Assembly: GCA_002498525.1 (NCBI GenBank)
Contig: DAHR01000013.1
Coordinates: 43,098-107,097 of the forward strand
DNA from: Euryarchaeota archaeon UBA58
GTDB lineage: Archaea > Thermoplasmatota > Poseidoniia > Poseidoniales > Thalassarchaeaceae
Length of the DNA: 64,000 nt
Direction: 5' to 3'
The notes below the pieces were generated by a model, which saw only the letters and a list, made by a program, of their open reading frames with translations, was not told the origin of the DNA and ran no database searches. The translations under genes were made by a program, and so were the position numbers. Shown piece after piece: positions 42,839-50,718 of the stretch; position 1 is the first letter of the stretch; every line of letters begins with the position of its first letter.

Positions 42839-44329
42839 TCACGCTTTGGCCGAATCCTTCCGCTTCGCCTCGAGAGCGGTGAGATAATCCGCATCGATTC
42901 GGCCAGCAACATATTTTCCATCGAAGCAAGAACAATCGAAATTCACCAAATGTTCACCCCCAGCACCGAGACAACACTCGACGAGATCATCGAGATGCTG
43001 ATAGATTAACCAATCAGCGCCAATCGCTTCAGCGATCTCGTCGACAGTCCTGTTGTGAGCCACGTACTCATGCTTTGCGGGCAGGTCGATCCCGTACACA
43101 TTCGGATGCACGACGGGGGGAGAGGAAGAGGCGAAGTAGACGTGTTTCGCGCCGGCTTCACGAGCCATTTCAACGATTCTTCGACTGGTGTTTCCGCGAA
43201 TGATGCTATCATCGACGATGAGCAGCGTCTTGCCTTCGAATTCAGCTTGAATCGTATTCAATTTCTTTCGCACGGAATCCTTCCGCATCTCTTGCTCCGG
43301 CATGATGAACGTGCGACCGATGTAGCGATTCTTGACGAAACCCTCGCGGTACGGAACCCCCAATTCCCGCGCCAACTCAAGTGCGGCGATCCTCCCGCTA
43401 TCGGGTACTGGGATGACAGCGTCGATTTGGTGATCGGGGTGCTCTACTGCGATTCGTTGGGCTAGTTTCTCCCCCATCTTGAGGCGCGCCCCGTGAACTG
43501 AGACTCCATCCATTCTGGAGTCCGGCCGTGCGAAATAGACGTGTTCGAAGATGCACGGTCGATGAGTCGGAGAATCGTGGCAGACCCTCGCGCTCGTCGC
43601 CCCGTCCATGCGCACGATCACGACTTCCCCTGGTAGGATGTCGCGCTCGAACTCGAAGTCGAGAGCCTTCATCGCCACCGATTCGGAGGCGATGATTGTC
43701 TCGGTGAAGCCGTCGACCTCGGAGGTTCCCATGCACAGAGGCCGGATGCCGAATGGGTCCCGGAAAGCGACGATTCCCCATCCGGTGATCATGGTGACGA
43801 CCGAGTACGAACCCTCGACTCGATCGTGAATGGCGGTGACCGAGCGGAATATGTCCTCTTCGCTGAGCGCCGATAGGCCACCGACGCGGCCGTTGACGCA
43901 GCGCTGGATCTCGGCCGCGAGCAGGTTGAGCAGCGCTTCGCTGTCCGAGCTCGTGTTGATGCGCCGATGGTCCCGCTCTAGCAAGCCGGCGATGATATCC
44001 TCTGGATTGGTCAGGTTGCCATTGTGCGCAAGGCTGACCCCGAAGGGCGAATTGGTGTAGAATGGTTGGGCTTCTGCGGCGGAGGATGAGCCCGCGGTGG
44101 GGTAGCGAACGTGGGCGATTCCCATCGAGCCTTCCAGATTCTTGATGTGGCGAAGACGGAAGACATCGCGGACCAGTCCATTTGCGCGGCGGTGCGAGAT
44201 GTTGTCGCAGTCACTCGTGACGATACCCGCCGCATCCTGTCCACGATGCTGCAGAACCAGCAGTCCGTCATACAGAGTCTTGCCCACTTGGGAGTCAGGA
44301 TGCCCGACAAGGCCGATGATTCCGCACAT
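42839..44329 (-). CDS. purF: Amidophosphoribosyltransferase (PurF)
   Basis: 496 aa. It begins MCGIIGLVG, so the catalytic Cys is residue 2 with no propeptide. The glutaminase half has QHRGQDAAGI, GIAHVRYPTAG and AHNGNLTNPED. The phosphoribosyltransferase half has PDSGRIAALELA, RTFIMPEQ and the PRPP loop LLIVDDSIIRGNTSRRIV. Cys residues at PCIFEHVYFARPDS, CCLGAGG and CSCFDGKY correspond to 4Fe-4S ligands of the B. subtilis-type enzyme. It catalyses the first committed step of purine synthesis. It lies downstream of rpl37e on the same strand with a 57-nt gap. Confidence 0.95.
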   Translation of the reverse strand: MCGIIGLVGHPDSQVGKTLYDGLLVLQHRGQDAAGIVTSDCDNISHRRANGLVRDVFRLRHIKNLEGSMGIAHVRYPTAGSSSAAEAQPFYTNSPFGVSLAHNGNLTNPEDIIAGLLERDHRRINTSSDSEALLNLLAAEIQRCVNGRVGGLSALSEEDIFRSVTAIHDRVEGSYSVVTMITGWGIVAFRDPFGIRPLCMGTSEVDGFTETIIASESVAMKALDFEFERDILPGEVVIVRMDGATSARVCHDSPTHRPCIFEHVYFARPDSRMDGVSVHGARLKMGEKLAQRIAVEHPDHQIDAVIPVPDSGRIAALELARELGVPYREGFVKNRYIGRTFIMPEQEMRKDSVRKKLNTIQAEFEGKTLLIVDDSIIRGNTSRRIVEMAREAGAKHVYFASSSPPVVHPNVYGIDLPAKHEYVAHNRTVDEIAEAIGADWLIYQHLDDLVECCLGAGGEHLVNFDCSCFDGKYVAGRIDADYLTALEAKRKDSAKA

Positions 44330-44386
44330 CGGGTATCATACCTGCCTGAGAGGAGAGGGACTTAGCCATTTCCGGCTATCCAACGT

Positions 44387-44578
44387 TCATTTCTTCGGTG
44401 GGTAAGCCAGCGAGCGATTGCGCTTGCTCCAGCGGAACTTGCGCTTTCGGGCGGTGACACCATAGCCGCACGAAGCGCATTGGCGCTTCTGCTTGTGGTA
44501 GGAATGCTTGCCGCAGCGGCGGCAACGGATGTGGGTGGACTTCTGCCTCTTACCCATGCTTGGAGTACCCTTTGACAT
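44387..44578 (-). CDS. rpl37e: Ribosomal protein L37e
   Basis: 63 aa from ATG 44578, giving the family start [19 protein letters not shown]. The zinc-binding Cys quartet CRRCG...CASCGYG is intact. The C-terminal basic helix [10 protein letters not shown] also matches. Large-subunit protein shared by archaea and eukaryotes. A longer start (44587) adds only three residues. Upstream of purF on the same strand. Confidence 0.94.
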   Translation of the reverse strand: MSKGTPSMGKRQKSTHIRCRRCGKHSYHKQKRQCASCGYGVTARKRKFRWSKRNRSLAYPPKK

Positions 44579-44707
44579 GATGACCACCTGTTAGGACAGC
44601 GCGGCGACCGACCGGCGTGTTATGAGCGTTATGCACGCAAATGCCGAGCCCCATGATGCGAGAGGGGCGAGCATGAGTGAGCGCAGTCATCGACCCCAAG
44701 GGGTCGC

Positions 44708-45127
44708 TCAGTCGTCGATAGAAGCCAGTAGGGGGTCCTCTGCTGAACGCGGGAAGGTGATTCTAAGCATCTGCAAGGTACCGACTGCGAAGAGCAGAGG
44801 CAGGAACAGGAACAAGGTCGAGAATCCGAAGTCAAGCCAGAGGAATAAGAGACTCTTGAAATTGTCCAGGAGACTCTTGAAATTATCCAGTTCGAAGAGA
44901 TACATACTGCCAGTATCTTGGCCCTGACCAGCGACCACCCCTAGCATCAGAACCGGTCCGAGGAGGAATATGATTGAAGCGAGAATCGGTAGAATCGGCC
45001 GATGGTATTCATTGAATGTCGCCAGCAGATGAATCAGGAAGCAGAAACTCACCGTCACCATACCTACACCGATGCACGTCGCCACATTAATCGGTACCTC
45101 AATGAGGAACGAGAGCATCTCGATCAT
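44708..45127 (-). CDS. Small polytopic membrane protein, unknown function
   Basis: 139 aa with three or four hydrophobic segments (VPINVATCIGVGMVTVSFCF, ILPILASIIFLLGPVLMLGV, LFLWLDFGFSTLFLFLPLLF). Its ATG overlaps the stop of the preceding minus-strand gene by 4 nt (ATGA), so the two are translationally coupled. It contains an exact in-frame duplication of LDNFKSL (21-bp tandem repeat at 44849-44890, one mismatch). No family recognised. Confidence 0.55.
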   Translation of the reverse strand: MIEMLSFLIEVPINVATCIGVGMVTVSFCFLIHLLATFNEYHRPILPILASIIFLLGPVLMLGVVAGQGQDTGSMYLFELDNFKSLLDNFKSLLFLWLDFGFSTLFLFLPLLFAVGTLQMLRITFPRSAEDPLLASIDD

Positions 45128-45726
45128 TCCACCTCACCTCCGAGATTGCGTCGGATCATCTCGGTAACCATCCTGCTCTCGCGTTCGTCCAGCGGCGCGA
45201 TCTTGGGCATTCGAGGTGTCTTCCGCTCGGTGTATCGAACCACCTGAACGTGGATCCAGATGGTCGCAGCCATGCTGGCGAGGACAATCAGTCCGAGGAG
45301 GATGAAGAAGGGTTCTGAGATGATGAATTCGTAGAACCACATCCTCGACATCAGAAACCAGGCCGCGATGACCAGAGCCCATCCAGCGGTGACGCTGCGC
45401 GGCCTGTTCCTGCCGTAGACCGAAGAGCCTCTGATGATCATCAGCGAGCCCAACAGAGCGAGAACGATCCATGACAATGAACCGATCAAGACATCGAGAT
45501 ATTGATCTCGCAGATCCCATCGGCAGTGGTACAATCTCTGGCACTCAGCATAACCGGGTTCGAAGACGAGCATCGGTTCGGGCAGGAAGACCATCAGAGC
45601 GAGGCCGAGCGCGCCCAAGGGCCAGCCGAAGCGACTGCGCTTGAAGGAAGGACCCATCCGCCCCATCGAGAAGGCAGCGAGCACCAGACTGAGACCTATG
45701 AGAACCTGCATCCCCCACGTCAGCAT
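45124..45726 (-). CDS. Polytopic membrane protein, unknown function
   Basis: 200 aa with about five hydrophobic helices (e.g. VLIGLSLVLAAFSM, PLGALGLALMVFLPEPML, YLDVLIGSLSWIVLALLGSL, FFILLGLIVLASMAATIWI) and a charged C-terminal tail. It includes two Cys in the loop ECQRLYHC. It forms a two-gene unit with the overlapping downstream membrane protein. Divergent from the ribosomal operon. Confidence 0.55.
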   Translation of the reverse strand: MLTWGMQVLIGLSLVLAAFSMGRMGPSFKRSRFGWPLGALGLALMVFLPEPMLVFEPGYAECQRLYHCRWDLRDQYLDVLIGSLSWIVLALLGSLMIIRGSSVYGRNRPRSVTAGWALVIAAWFLMSRMWFYEFIISEPFFILLGLIVLASMAATIWIHVQVVRYTERKTPRMPKIAPLDERESRMVTEMIRRNLGGEVE

Positions 45727-45816
45727 GAAGCGGGCTGGCGGTGTCTGATTCTTTGAATTGACGGCTGAGACCGGTCGACTTAGCCCCTAAAGGGGGCTTG
45801 AATCGGCTCGACACAA

Positions 45817-45863
45817 TCATATACGGGTCATAGGTGGGCGCGTCGTCGCAAGACAGTGAGGTG
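45817..45863 (+). promoter_or_regulatory. Probable promoter and ribosome binding site of the L44e operon
   Basis: TATA-like TCATATAC at 45817-45824 lies 47-54 nt before the ATG at 45871. GAGGTG at 45858-45863 is spaced 7 nt from the ATG. This predicts a short leader of about 25 nt. Confidence 0.5.
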
Positions 45864-45870
45864 CTAAGCA

Positions 45871-46152
45871 ATGGTCAAGATGCCACGCAAAGTGATGCGC
45901 TACAGTCCATCGGCTGGCAAGCACACTCTGCACGCTGTCGAGCGCGTCAAGAAGCGACGCGCGAGCGAGTTGAAGTGGGGTCAGCGTCGCTTCCGTCGAG
46001 TCACTGCAGGTTACCGCGGTTTCCCTCGACCTAAGCCGAGTGGCGAGAAGCCAACCAAGCGCGTCAACCTCCTTTACCGCTGCTCCGAGACGGGCAAGGC
46101 ACACCAGCCAGCATCGCAGCGCGCCAAGAAGTTCGAGCTCATAGAGAGATGA
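45871..46152 (+). CDS. rpl44e: Ribosomal protein L44e with degenerate zinc ribbon
   Basis: 93 aa. Clear L44e by MPRKVMRYSPSAGKHTLHAV, LKWGQRRFRRVTAGY, SGEKPTKRVNLLYRC and AKKFELIER. In characterised archaeal L44e (e.g. Haloarcula) the first knuckle is YCPHC and the second YRCGECGK. Here they read YSPSA and YRCSETGK, so three of four zinc Cys are gone. It is the first gene of the conserved archaeal cluster L44e-S27e-aIF2alpha-Nop10-PAC2. The protein probably folds without zinc. Confidence 0.93.
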   Translation: MVKMPRKVMRYSPSAGKHTLHAVERVKKRRASELKWGQRRFRRVTAGYRGFPRPKPSGEKPTKRVNLLYRCSETGKAHQPASQRAKKFELIER

Positions 46153-46165
46153 TTGAGGGGTCAGC

Positions 46166-46339
46166 ATGAGCAAAGCGAATTTTCTACGAGTCACATGCGT
46201 CGACTGCGGCAATGAGGCGATCATCTTCGAAAGGGCGTCCACACACATCGCCTGCTCAATCTGCGGAGCGACTCTGGCCAAACCCGCAGGCGGTAAGGCT
46301 CAGCTCTCAGGTAGCACAATCGTAGACGTCCTCGAGTGA
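46166..46339 (+). CDS. rps27e: Ribosomal protein S27e
   Basis: 57 aa, ATG 46166 to TGA 46337-46339, GAGGGG about 8 nt upstream. It reads MSKANFLRVTCVDCGNEAII, then ACSICGATLAKPAGG, then a C-terminal TIVDVLE. Both CxxC knuckles of the zinc ribbon are intact. Small-subunit protein of archaea and eukaryotes. Thirteen nt separate it from rpl44e and 13 from aIF2alpha. Confidence 0.95.
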   Translation: MSKANFLRVTCVDCGNEAIIFERASTHIACSICGATLAKPAGGKAQLSGSTIVDVLE

Positions 46340-46352
46340 AGGGGGCTGACGA

Positions 46353-47144
46353 TTGGCTGGCGATTCAGAAGAACCGTGGCCATCTGAAGGCGAACTTCTG
46401 GTTTGTACTGTCAAGAGCGTTCGAGAGAACGGCGCTTACCTGAACCTCGATGGTTACGGCGAGCGCGAAGGATTCGTCTTCATCGGCGAGGTCGCCGCCG
46501 GCTGGGTTCGCAGTATCAGGAACCATCTGCGGGTCGGTCAGCGCGTCGTCGCCAAAGTCATCGGTGTGCGCCGCGACCGACGGCGGGTCGACCTCTCGAT
46601 CAAGTCCGTCTCGGCCGAGCGGCGCAAGGATACGCTGCAATCCTGGAAGAACGAAATGCGCGCTACGCAGATTATGAAGGTCGCAGCCGAGCGCGTCGGC
46701 TGGGATGAAGCGAAGACCGCCGATATCTCAGACGAGATGATGGAGATCTTCGGCGGTCTCTACGGCGCTTTGGAAGAGTGCGCCATCTCTGAAACTGCTC
46801 TTTCCGACAACGGCTTCAGCGGCGACTGGATGGCCGTTGTCACCGAATTGGCCATTGAGAACATCGTCCCACCATTCGTCGAGATTCGCGGCCAATTCGA
46901 CATCGAAGTCTGGGGACCGAGCGGTGTCAACGCAATCCGCGATGCCCTCCTCGCAGCAGAAGCCTGCGCAGAGGGCATCGAAGAAGCAACACTGACTTGC
47001 CATTACGACGGCGCCCCACATTACCGCATCGACATCAAGGCGCCTGATTACGAGGTGGCCGAATCGTTGTGGAAGAACGCTCAGGTCGCAGCGAGCGAAG
47101 CGATAGCGGCGGTAGATGGTTCAATCGACATCGAACGGATGTGA
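46353..47144 (+). CDS. eif2a: Translation initiation factor aIF2, alpha subunit
   Basis: 263 aa; TTG start at 46353 after GGGGGCTGA. The N-terminal S1 domain (GELLVCTVKSVRENGAYLNL, EGFVFIGEVA, RRVDLSIKSVS) is followed by the helical domain (LQSWKNEMRATQIM) and the C-terminal alpha-beta domain. aIF2 is the heterotrimer that brings initiator tRNA to the small subunit. Its place between S27e and Nop10 is the standard archaeal order. Confidence 0.95.
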   Translation: MAGDSEEPWPSEGELLVCTVKSVRENGAYLNLDGYGEREGFVFIGEVAAGWVRSIRNHLRVGQRVVAKVIGVRRDRRRVDLSIKSVSAERRKDTLQSWKNEMRATQIMKVAAERVGWDEAKTADISDEMMEIFGGLYGALEECAISETALSDNGFSGDWMAVVTELAIENIVPPFVEIRGQFDIEVWGPSGVNAIRDALLAAEACAEGIEEATLTCHYDGAPHYRIDIKAPDYEVAESLWKNAQVAASEAIAAVDGSIDIERM

Positions 47145-47209
47145 AGCAGCATCAAGCATGCTACAACTTCAAAGACCTCTGGAAGGGGCTTTGCAGAACG
47201 AGGATTGGG

Positions 47210-47425
47210 ATGGCTCGGACGAGACTTCAGAAATGTACGGCCTGCGGCGAATATGGCCTAGGCGAGGAATGCAAGGATTGCGGTGGAAAAATGATTACTG
47301 TCGCACCTCTGAAATTCTCGCCGCAAGATGCTCAAGGAGCGCGGCGAAGACAGCGCGAAAACGCTGGAAGCGACGAGTGGATCCAGAAACTCCCGACTCC
47401 TCGCAAGGGGGATGAGGAAGAGTGA
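47210..47425 (+). CDS. nop10: Ribosome biogenesis protein Nop10
   Basis: 71 aa from ATG 47210. It starts MARTRLQKCTACGEYGLGEE and continues CKDCGGKMITVAPLKFSPQD, the four-Cys ribbon and the conserved linker of Nop10. Nop10 is a core protein of H/ACA ribonucleoproteins that guide pseudouridylation. The frame is open upstream without conservation. The TGA overlaps the GTG of the next gene by 4 nt. Confidence 0.95.
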   Translation: MARTRLQKCTACGEYGLGEECKDCGGKMITVAPLKFSPQDAQGARRRQRENAGSDEWIQKLPTPRKGDEEE

Positions 47426-48180
47426 ATCGGACTCAGATGCATTGGTTGATCGACGACGGACTTCCCCAACACGCGGCTCTCTTGGAGGCTGTGCCCGGCG
47501 TCGGAAATGTCGGAAAACTGGTTGTCGATGCGCTTGTTGAGAAGCACCCTTCGACACTCATCGCGAGAATCCTGCACCCAGAAATGCCTCCACATTCGAC
47601 ACTCGATGACAATGGTCTGCTGGTTCCTCCCTCGATGATGGTTCACCGTGTGATGCTACCCGATGGGCGTTATGTGGTGACTATCGGCGGCGATTTTCAA
47701 CCGATGACCGCCGCCGGCCAACACGAGGTCGCTGAAGCGATTTTAGGCGTTGCCAAGGCCGGCTCGACTCCACAATTACTGGTGCTGGCTGGTCTGGCTG
47801 CAGATGTCGAGGACAAGGATGTCCACGTCATCTGTGCTGATGCGGCGGTGCGGGCGAATCTGGAAGCGAATGACATTCCTGTATCACGCGAGCAGCCCGA
47901 GGCTGGGATGATCGGTGTTGCTGGGCTGCTCGTCAGCCTCTCGCCGATTCACGATGTACCGACCGTGGCGCTGGTCGCTGAGACTGTTGGTGCCAGCGCC
48001 GATGTTCAAGCGGCCGACCGTTTGGCGAGATGGATCGAGGAAGCCTTCGCCATGCCCCTCGACCTCGACATCGATACCACTGAGGAGACGGCTCGCAAAT
48101 TGCTCGCGAGCATCGAGGTCTCGGGCAGTCTCGAGGAGCATCTCGGATTAGGCGCCGAGTCTGATGACTTCTACGTCTGA
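47422..48180 (+). CDS. PAC2-family proteasome assembly chaperone-like protein
   Basis: 252 aa, GTG start at 47422, overlapping nop10 (GTGA). PAC2 features: EAVPGVGNVGKLVVDALVE near the N-terminus, a central LLVLAGLAADVED strand-turn, and GMIGVAGLLVSLSPIHDVPT. Archaeal PAC2 proteins are related to PbaA/PbaB, chaperones for proteasome assembly. Their position after Nop10 is conserved. The C-terminus (TARKLLASIEVSGSLEEHLG) matches the family's helix. Confidence 0.88.
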   Translation: MNRTQMHWLIDDGLPQHAALLEAVPGVGNVGKLVVDALVEKHPSTLIARILHPEMPPHSTLDDNGLLVPPSMMVHRVMLPDGRYVVTIGGDFQPMTAAGQHEVAEAILGVAKAGSTPQLLVLAGLAADVEDKDVHVICADAAVRANLEANDIPVSREQPEAGMIGVAGLLVSLSPIHDVPTVALVAETVGASADVQAADRLARWIEEAFAMPLDLDIDTTEETARKLLASIEVSGSLEEHLGLGAESDDFYV

Positions 48181-48210
48181 TTCGACTCGATGCTCATAGC
48201 GTGGGGAGAC

Positions 48211-48411
48211 TCATCCGCCACTTGAGACGACGACGAGTTCGAGGCGGATGTCTTCGCTGATGACCGATGTGTGCGGGACGATTGTTTGACCCAGAACCGC
48301 GAGCACGGTCGATGGAGCAATCGACAAGCGCTCGAGGACTTCTGAGATCGTGATCGACTCCTCACTCTCGACAACTAGGACCTCGTCGCCATGCTCGACC
48401 TCGATTCGCAT
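48211..48411 (-). CDS. Small ubiquitin-like protein (SAMP/ThiS-like) ending in Gly-Gly
   Basis: 66 aa from ATG 48411. Beta-grasp pattern: MRIEVEHGDEVLVVE, a helix with ISEVLERLSIAPST, VLAVLGQTIVPHT, and the C-terminal VVVSSGG. The Gly-Gly end and size fit SAMP2/ThiS/Urm1-like modifiers and sulfur carriers. A TATA-like box (TCATAAG) 25-30 nt upstream suggests a leaderless mRNA. The frame extends upstream across the antisense of tRNA-Ser, which is not real coding sequence. Convergent with the PAC2 gene. Confidence 0.82.
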   Translation of the reverse strand: MRIEVEHGDEVLVVESEESITISEVLERLSIAPSTVLAVLGQTIVPHTSVISEDIRLELVVVSSGG

Positions 48412-48465
48412 GCTCGGTGGGTGGCGAGTCAGACTTATGACCGAATCGCAGGTGGCGGGCACGCT

Positions 48466-48551
48466 GCCGAGATCGCATAGCCCGGTATTGCGGTGGATTC
48501 GAAATCCACTGTCCCTTGGACTCGGGGGTTCAAATCCCTCTCTCGGCGCCA
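48466..48551 (+). tRNA. tRNA-Ser (anticodon CGA), CCA encoded
   Basis: Acceptor GCCGAGA/TCTCGGC, anticodon stem GTGGA/TCCAC around TTCGAAA with anticodon CGA, a long variable arm (TGTCCCTTGGACTCG) as expected for Ser, T arm GGGGG-TTCAAAT-CCCTC, discriminator G, and CCA encoded at 48549-48551. Confidence 0.94.
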
Positions 48552-48671
48552 TAAAATCGATTTGAACCAGGCGCAAAATGGACAAAATGGAGCATCACGG
48601 CCGCTTGCGCCGACGGTTGAGGGCGCTTCATTCTGAAGTCGAATTAAATCCGAATGAAGGCTCTCAGACAA

Positions 48672-48690
48672 GCGAAATCTGTGATTTCGC
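48672..48690. terminator. 8-bp hairpin with 3-nt loop downstream of the nuclease gene
   Basis: GCGAAATC-TGT-GATTTCGC is a perfect inverted repeat 24 nt beyond the stop of the minus-strand nuclease gene (48714). It is not followed by a clear T-run on the minus strand, so a terminator role is only a guess. Confidence 0.4.
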
Positions 48691-48713
48691 GCTACTGAAA
48701 TACCAACTCTCAT

Positions 48714-50561
48714 TCAGAAAGCCGGCAACTCATCATTCGCCCTGAGATGAACAACCTTCGAAGAGGGCGACAACTTCACTTGAGCCCTGCCCCCAAACTC
48801 ACCGATCGTGCCGTTCAGAATCGCAACCTCATCGCCACGCTCGACAGAGGCTGCGGTGATTGGAATACTGCCTCTGAAGGCGACTACACTGCAAACGCCG
48901 CTCTGGTCGAGAAGCGTCACTGCCCATCGCTTGACATCGACACCATTCGGAATCGCGTCTATCGACCAGACGCGGCCGACGACATTGACTTGAGTGACGA
49001 TTTCGACGATCGGGGCTTCATCCTCATCGTCAGTGATGACGACTTCTGATTCCTCATCGAGCAGCAGCTCGATATTGCCCCGCCAGATTCCTGGAATCGC
49101 ATTCTTGACACGGACTCTCACCCCATTGGCGATAGCCCGAGAGATATTCGTTGGATTCTTGCCATAATTGGGTTTGACGACCGCCTTGTCGTAGCCCTCT
49201 TTGAGGTCGAACCTGAATGTGATGATACCCTTCTCATCGAATTCGGGTCCGCGCAGAAGACCGACATTCCCCACTGCGTCAACCCGTGAGACGATCTCGG
49301 CGAACGGTGTGATCGGCCATGCGTGTCCGAAGCGCTCGATTCGGCGCTCGAGAGGCAGGTCGAGGTCATGCTCGACATTCTCACACAAGCCGCGATAATC
49401 GCATCTGATGCACCTCGCATTCGGGTCGGGGTCGGTAGGAGGGTCTGCTGCTTTGCCGCCCTCCTCGAAGATCCGCAGAGGGGCGGGTTTTGTCGGGCAA
49501 TCCGCCTCGCTCGGATCGCCCGCACGCAATTTCTGATACAACTCTTTGAGCTCTTTCTCGTAGTCTTTCAATTCACTTTCAGTCGGTTTTCGGATCACTT
49601 TCACAGTGCCTGTTCCGAGGTACCAGACTTCGAGTCCTTCGACATCCTCAGTGTGGTCGTGAGTCTCCCACCAGAGCCAAGCATAGAGGCGCAGTTGTTC
49701 GATATAGTCGCCTGAACGGTCGCCTTTTCCGATGCTCGCTTTGATGTCTATGATGCGTATATTCCCATTCCATCGATAGATCATATCGTACTCGCCCTGG
49801 AACCATCCGTCGGGGTGGCACGTCGCTTGCTTGAACTGCCCAGCATCGGGGTCAACGAACCACGGTCGCGCCAATTCCCAAGCCTCGCACCAAGTCACTT
49901 CGCCGGAACTTCTCGCCGCCTTATGTGGAGTGTTCCAGATGAGAGGGAAGCCATCAGGAGCTGGTGAATCGGGCCGAGCCTCGCCTGCTCTCCATGCCTC
50001 CAGCATCGGCCCGCCATTCGCTTCCAAGCAACCCTCAACCTCATCGAGGTGCATGCGTATTCCGGCGGCGATCATAACTCGACATTCGTCCTCGTCAGCA
50101 TCCTCGATGCTGCCGCTACGGTTCTTGGTGATCTTCCAATTGTGAACCGCAGCCTCCCAACAAGCATCGAAGTGGAAGTCGAGGCGCGCGAGCGCCCACG
50201 TCTCAAGCGCCTCGCGCGAATCCGGCCAATCACCTTCGGGCCGCGCATCGAGCCGCTGGGCGAGCCAATTCGTGGTGTCGTCGTAGTCGGGATCCTTGTC
50301 CATGGTGAGCGGAGAGGTGAGGAGTGTGGTGGAGTCTGGAGCGATGAGGACTGGCGATTCCTGCATTATGCGCGAAAGGCATGCCTCAGCGGCATTTCCA
50401 CGGATAATCACAGGTGGCATCGGACCCTTCAGACCATGCCGATAGGCGTAGAACCACTTCCGCGGACACGAGGTCCAGAGATTGGTCTGCGAAGCCGAAA
50501 GCCTTCGATATGGGTCGATGCCTGTGCCGGCTGCATCAAAGGTCCGCACGGGCATACCCAA
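48714..50561 (-). CDS. RecB/Cas4-like PD-(D/E)XK nuclease with iron-sulfur Cys and probable OB-fold tail
   Basis: 615 aa. RecB-family nuclease core: LSASQTNLWTSCPRKWFYAY (first Cys of an AddB/Cas4-type cluster), GEYDMIYRWNGNIRIIDIKAS (Asp and DxK catalytic residues), IEQLRLYAWLWWE (QxxxY motif), then CIRCDYRGLCE (three further Cys). Residues ~420-610 look like two beta-barrel segments (FRFDLKEGYDKAVV; VNVVGRVWSIDAIPNGVDVK; RGDEVAILNGTIGEFGGRAQ), the second with an OB-fold pattern like RPA. It probably trims or nicks DNA in repair, with the OB-fold binding single strands (inference). A CRISPR-associated role is unlikely, since no array or cas gene is present. Confidence 0.75.
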   Translation of the reverse strand: MGMPVRTFDAAGTGIDPYRRLSASQTNLWTSCPRKWFYAYRHGLKGPMPPVIIRGNAAEACLSRIMQESPVLIAPDSTTLLTSPLTMDKDPDYDDTTNWLAQRLDARPEGDWPDSREALETWALARLDFHFDACWEAAVHNWKITKNRSGSIEDADEDECRVMIAAGIRMHLDEVEGCLEANGGPMLEAWRAGEARPDSPAPDGFPLIWNTPHKAARSSGEVTWCEAWELARPWFVDPDAGQFKQATCHPDGWFQGEYDMIYRWNGNIRIIDIKASIGKGDRSGDYIEQLRLYAWLWWETHDHTEDVEGLEVWYLGTGTVKVIRKPTESELKDYEKELKELYQKLRAGDPSEADCPTKPAPLRIFEEGGKAADPPTDPDPNARCIRCDYRGLCENVEHDLDLPLERRIERFGHAWPITPFAEIVSRVDAVGNVGLLRGPEFDEKGIITFRFDLKEGYDKAVVKPNYGKNPTNISRAIANGVRVRVKNAIPGIWRGNIELLLDEESEVVITDDEDEAPIVEIVTQVNVVGRVWSIDAIPNGVDVKRWAVTLLDQSGVCSVVAFRGSIPITAASVERGDEVAILNGTIGEFGGRAQVKLSPSSKVVHLRANDELPAF

Positions 50562-50605
50562 CTACTTGCTGCGAGGGTACATGAACTCGACTGCGAGACT
50601 ATTGA

Positions 50606-50632
50606 ATTCATTCATTCTTTGATTGAATGAAT
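50606..50632. promoter_or_regulatory. 9-bp inverted repeat in a divergent promoter region
   Basis: ATTCATTCA at 50606-50614 pairs with TGAATGAAT at 50624-50632 across a 9-nt spacer. It lies between the start of the nuclease gene (minus, 50561) and the DUF805 gene (plus, 50719), a position for a dimeric repressor site affecting either gene. Confidence 0.4.
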
Positions 50633-50718
50633 CCGATGACGGCTCAAACTTTATGGTAGATTCCGTGAACGGTAGAGGGATGATGGAAGGAAGCCATACC
50701 TGAAGACCCGCCAATAAG

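Noticed and set aside
48412..48585. N-terminal extension of the ubiquitin-like protein
   Set aside because: The extra codons are the antisense of tRNA-Ser(CGA) and its flank. ATG 48411 gives a complete beta-grasp protein with a TATA-like box at the right distance.
48714..50561. Cas4 as a sign of a CRISPR-Cas system
   Set aside because: No array or other cas gene is in the window, and the fused C-terminal domain is not typical of Cas4.
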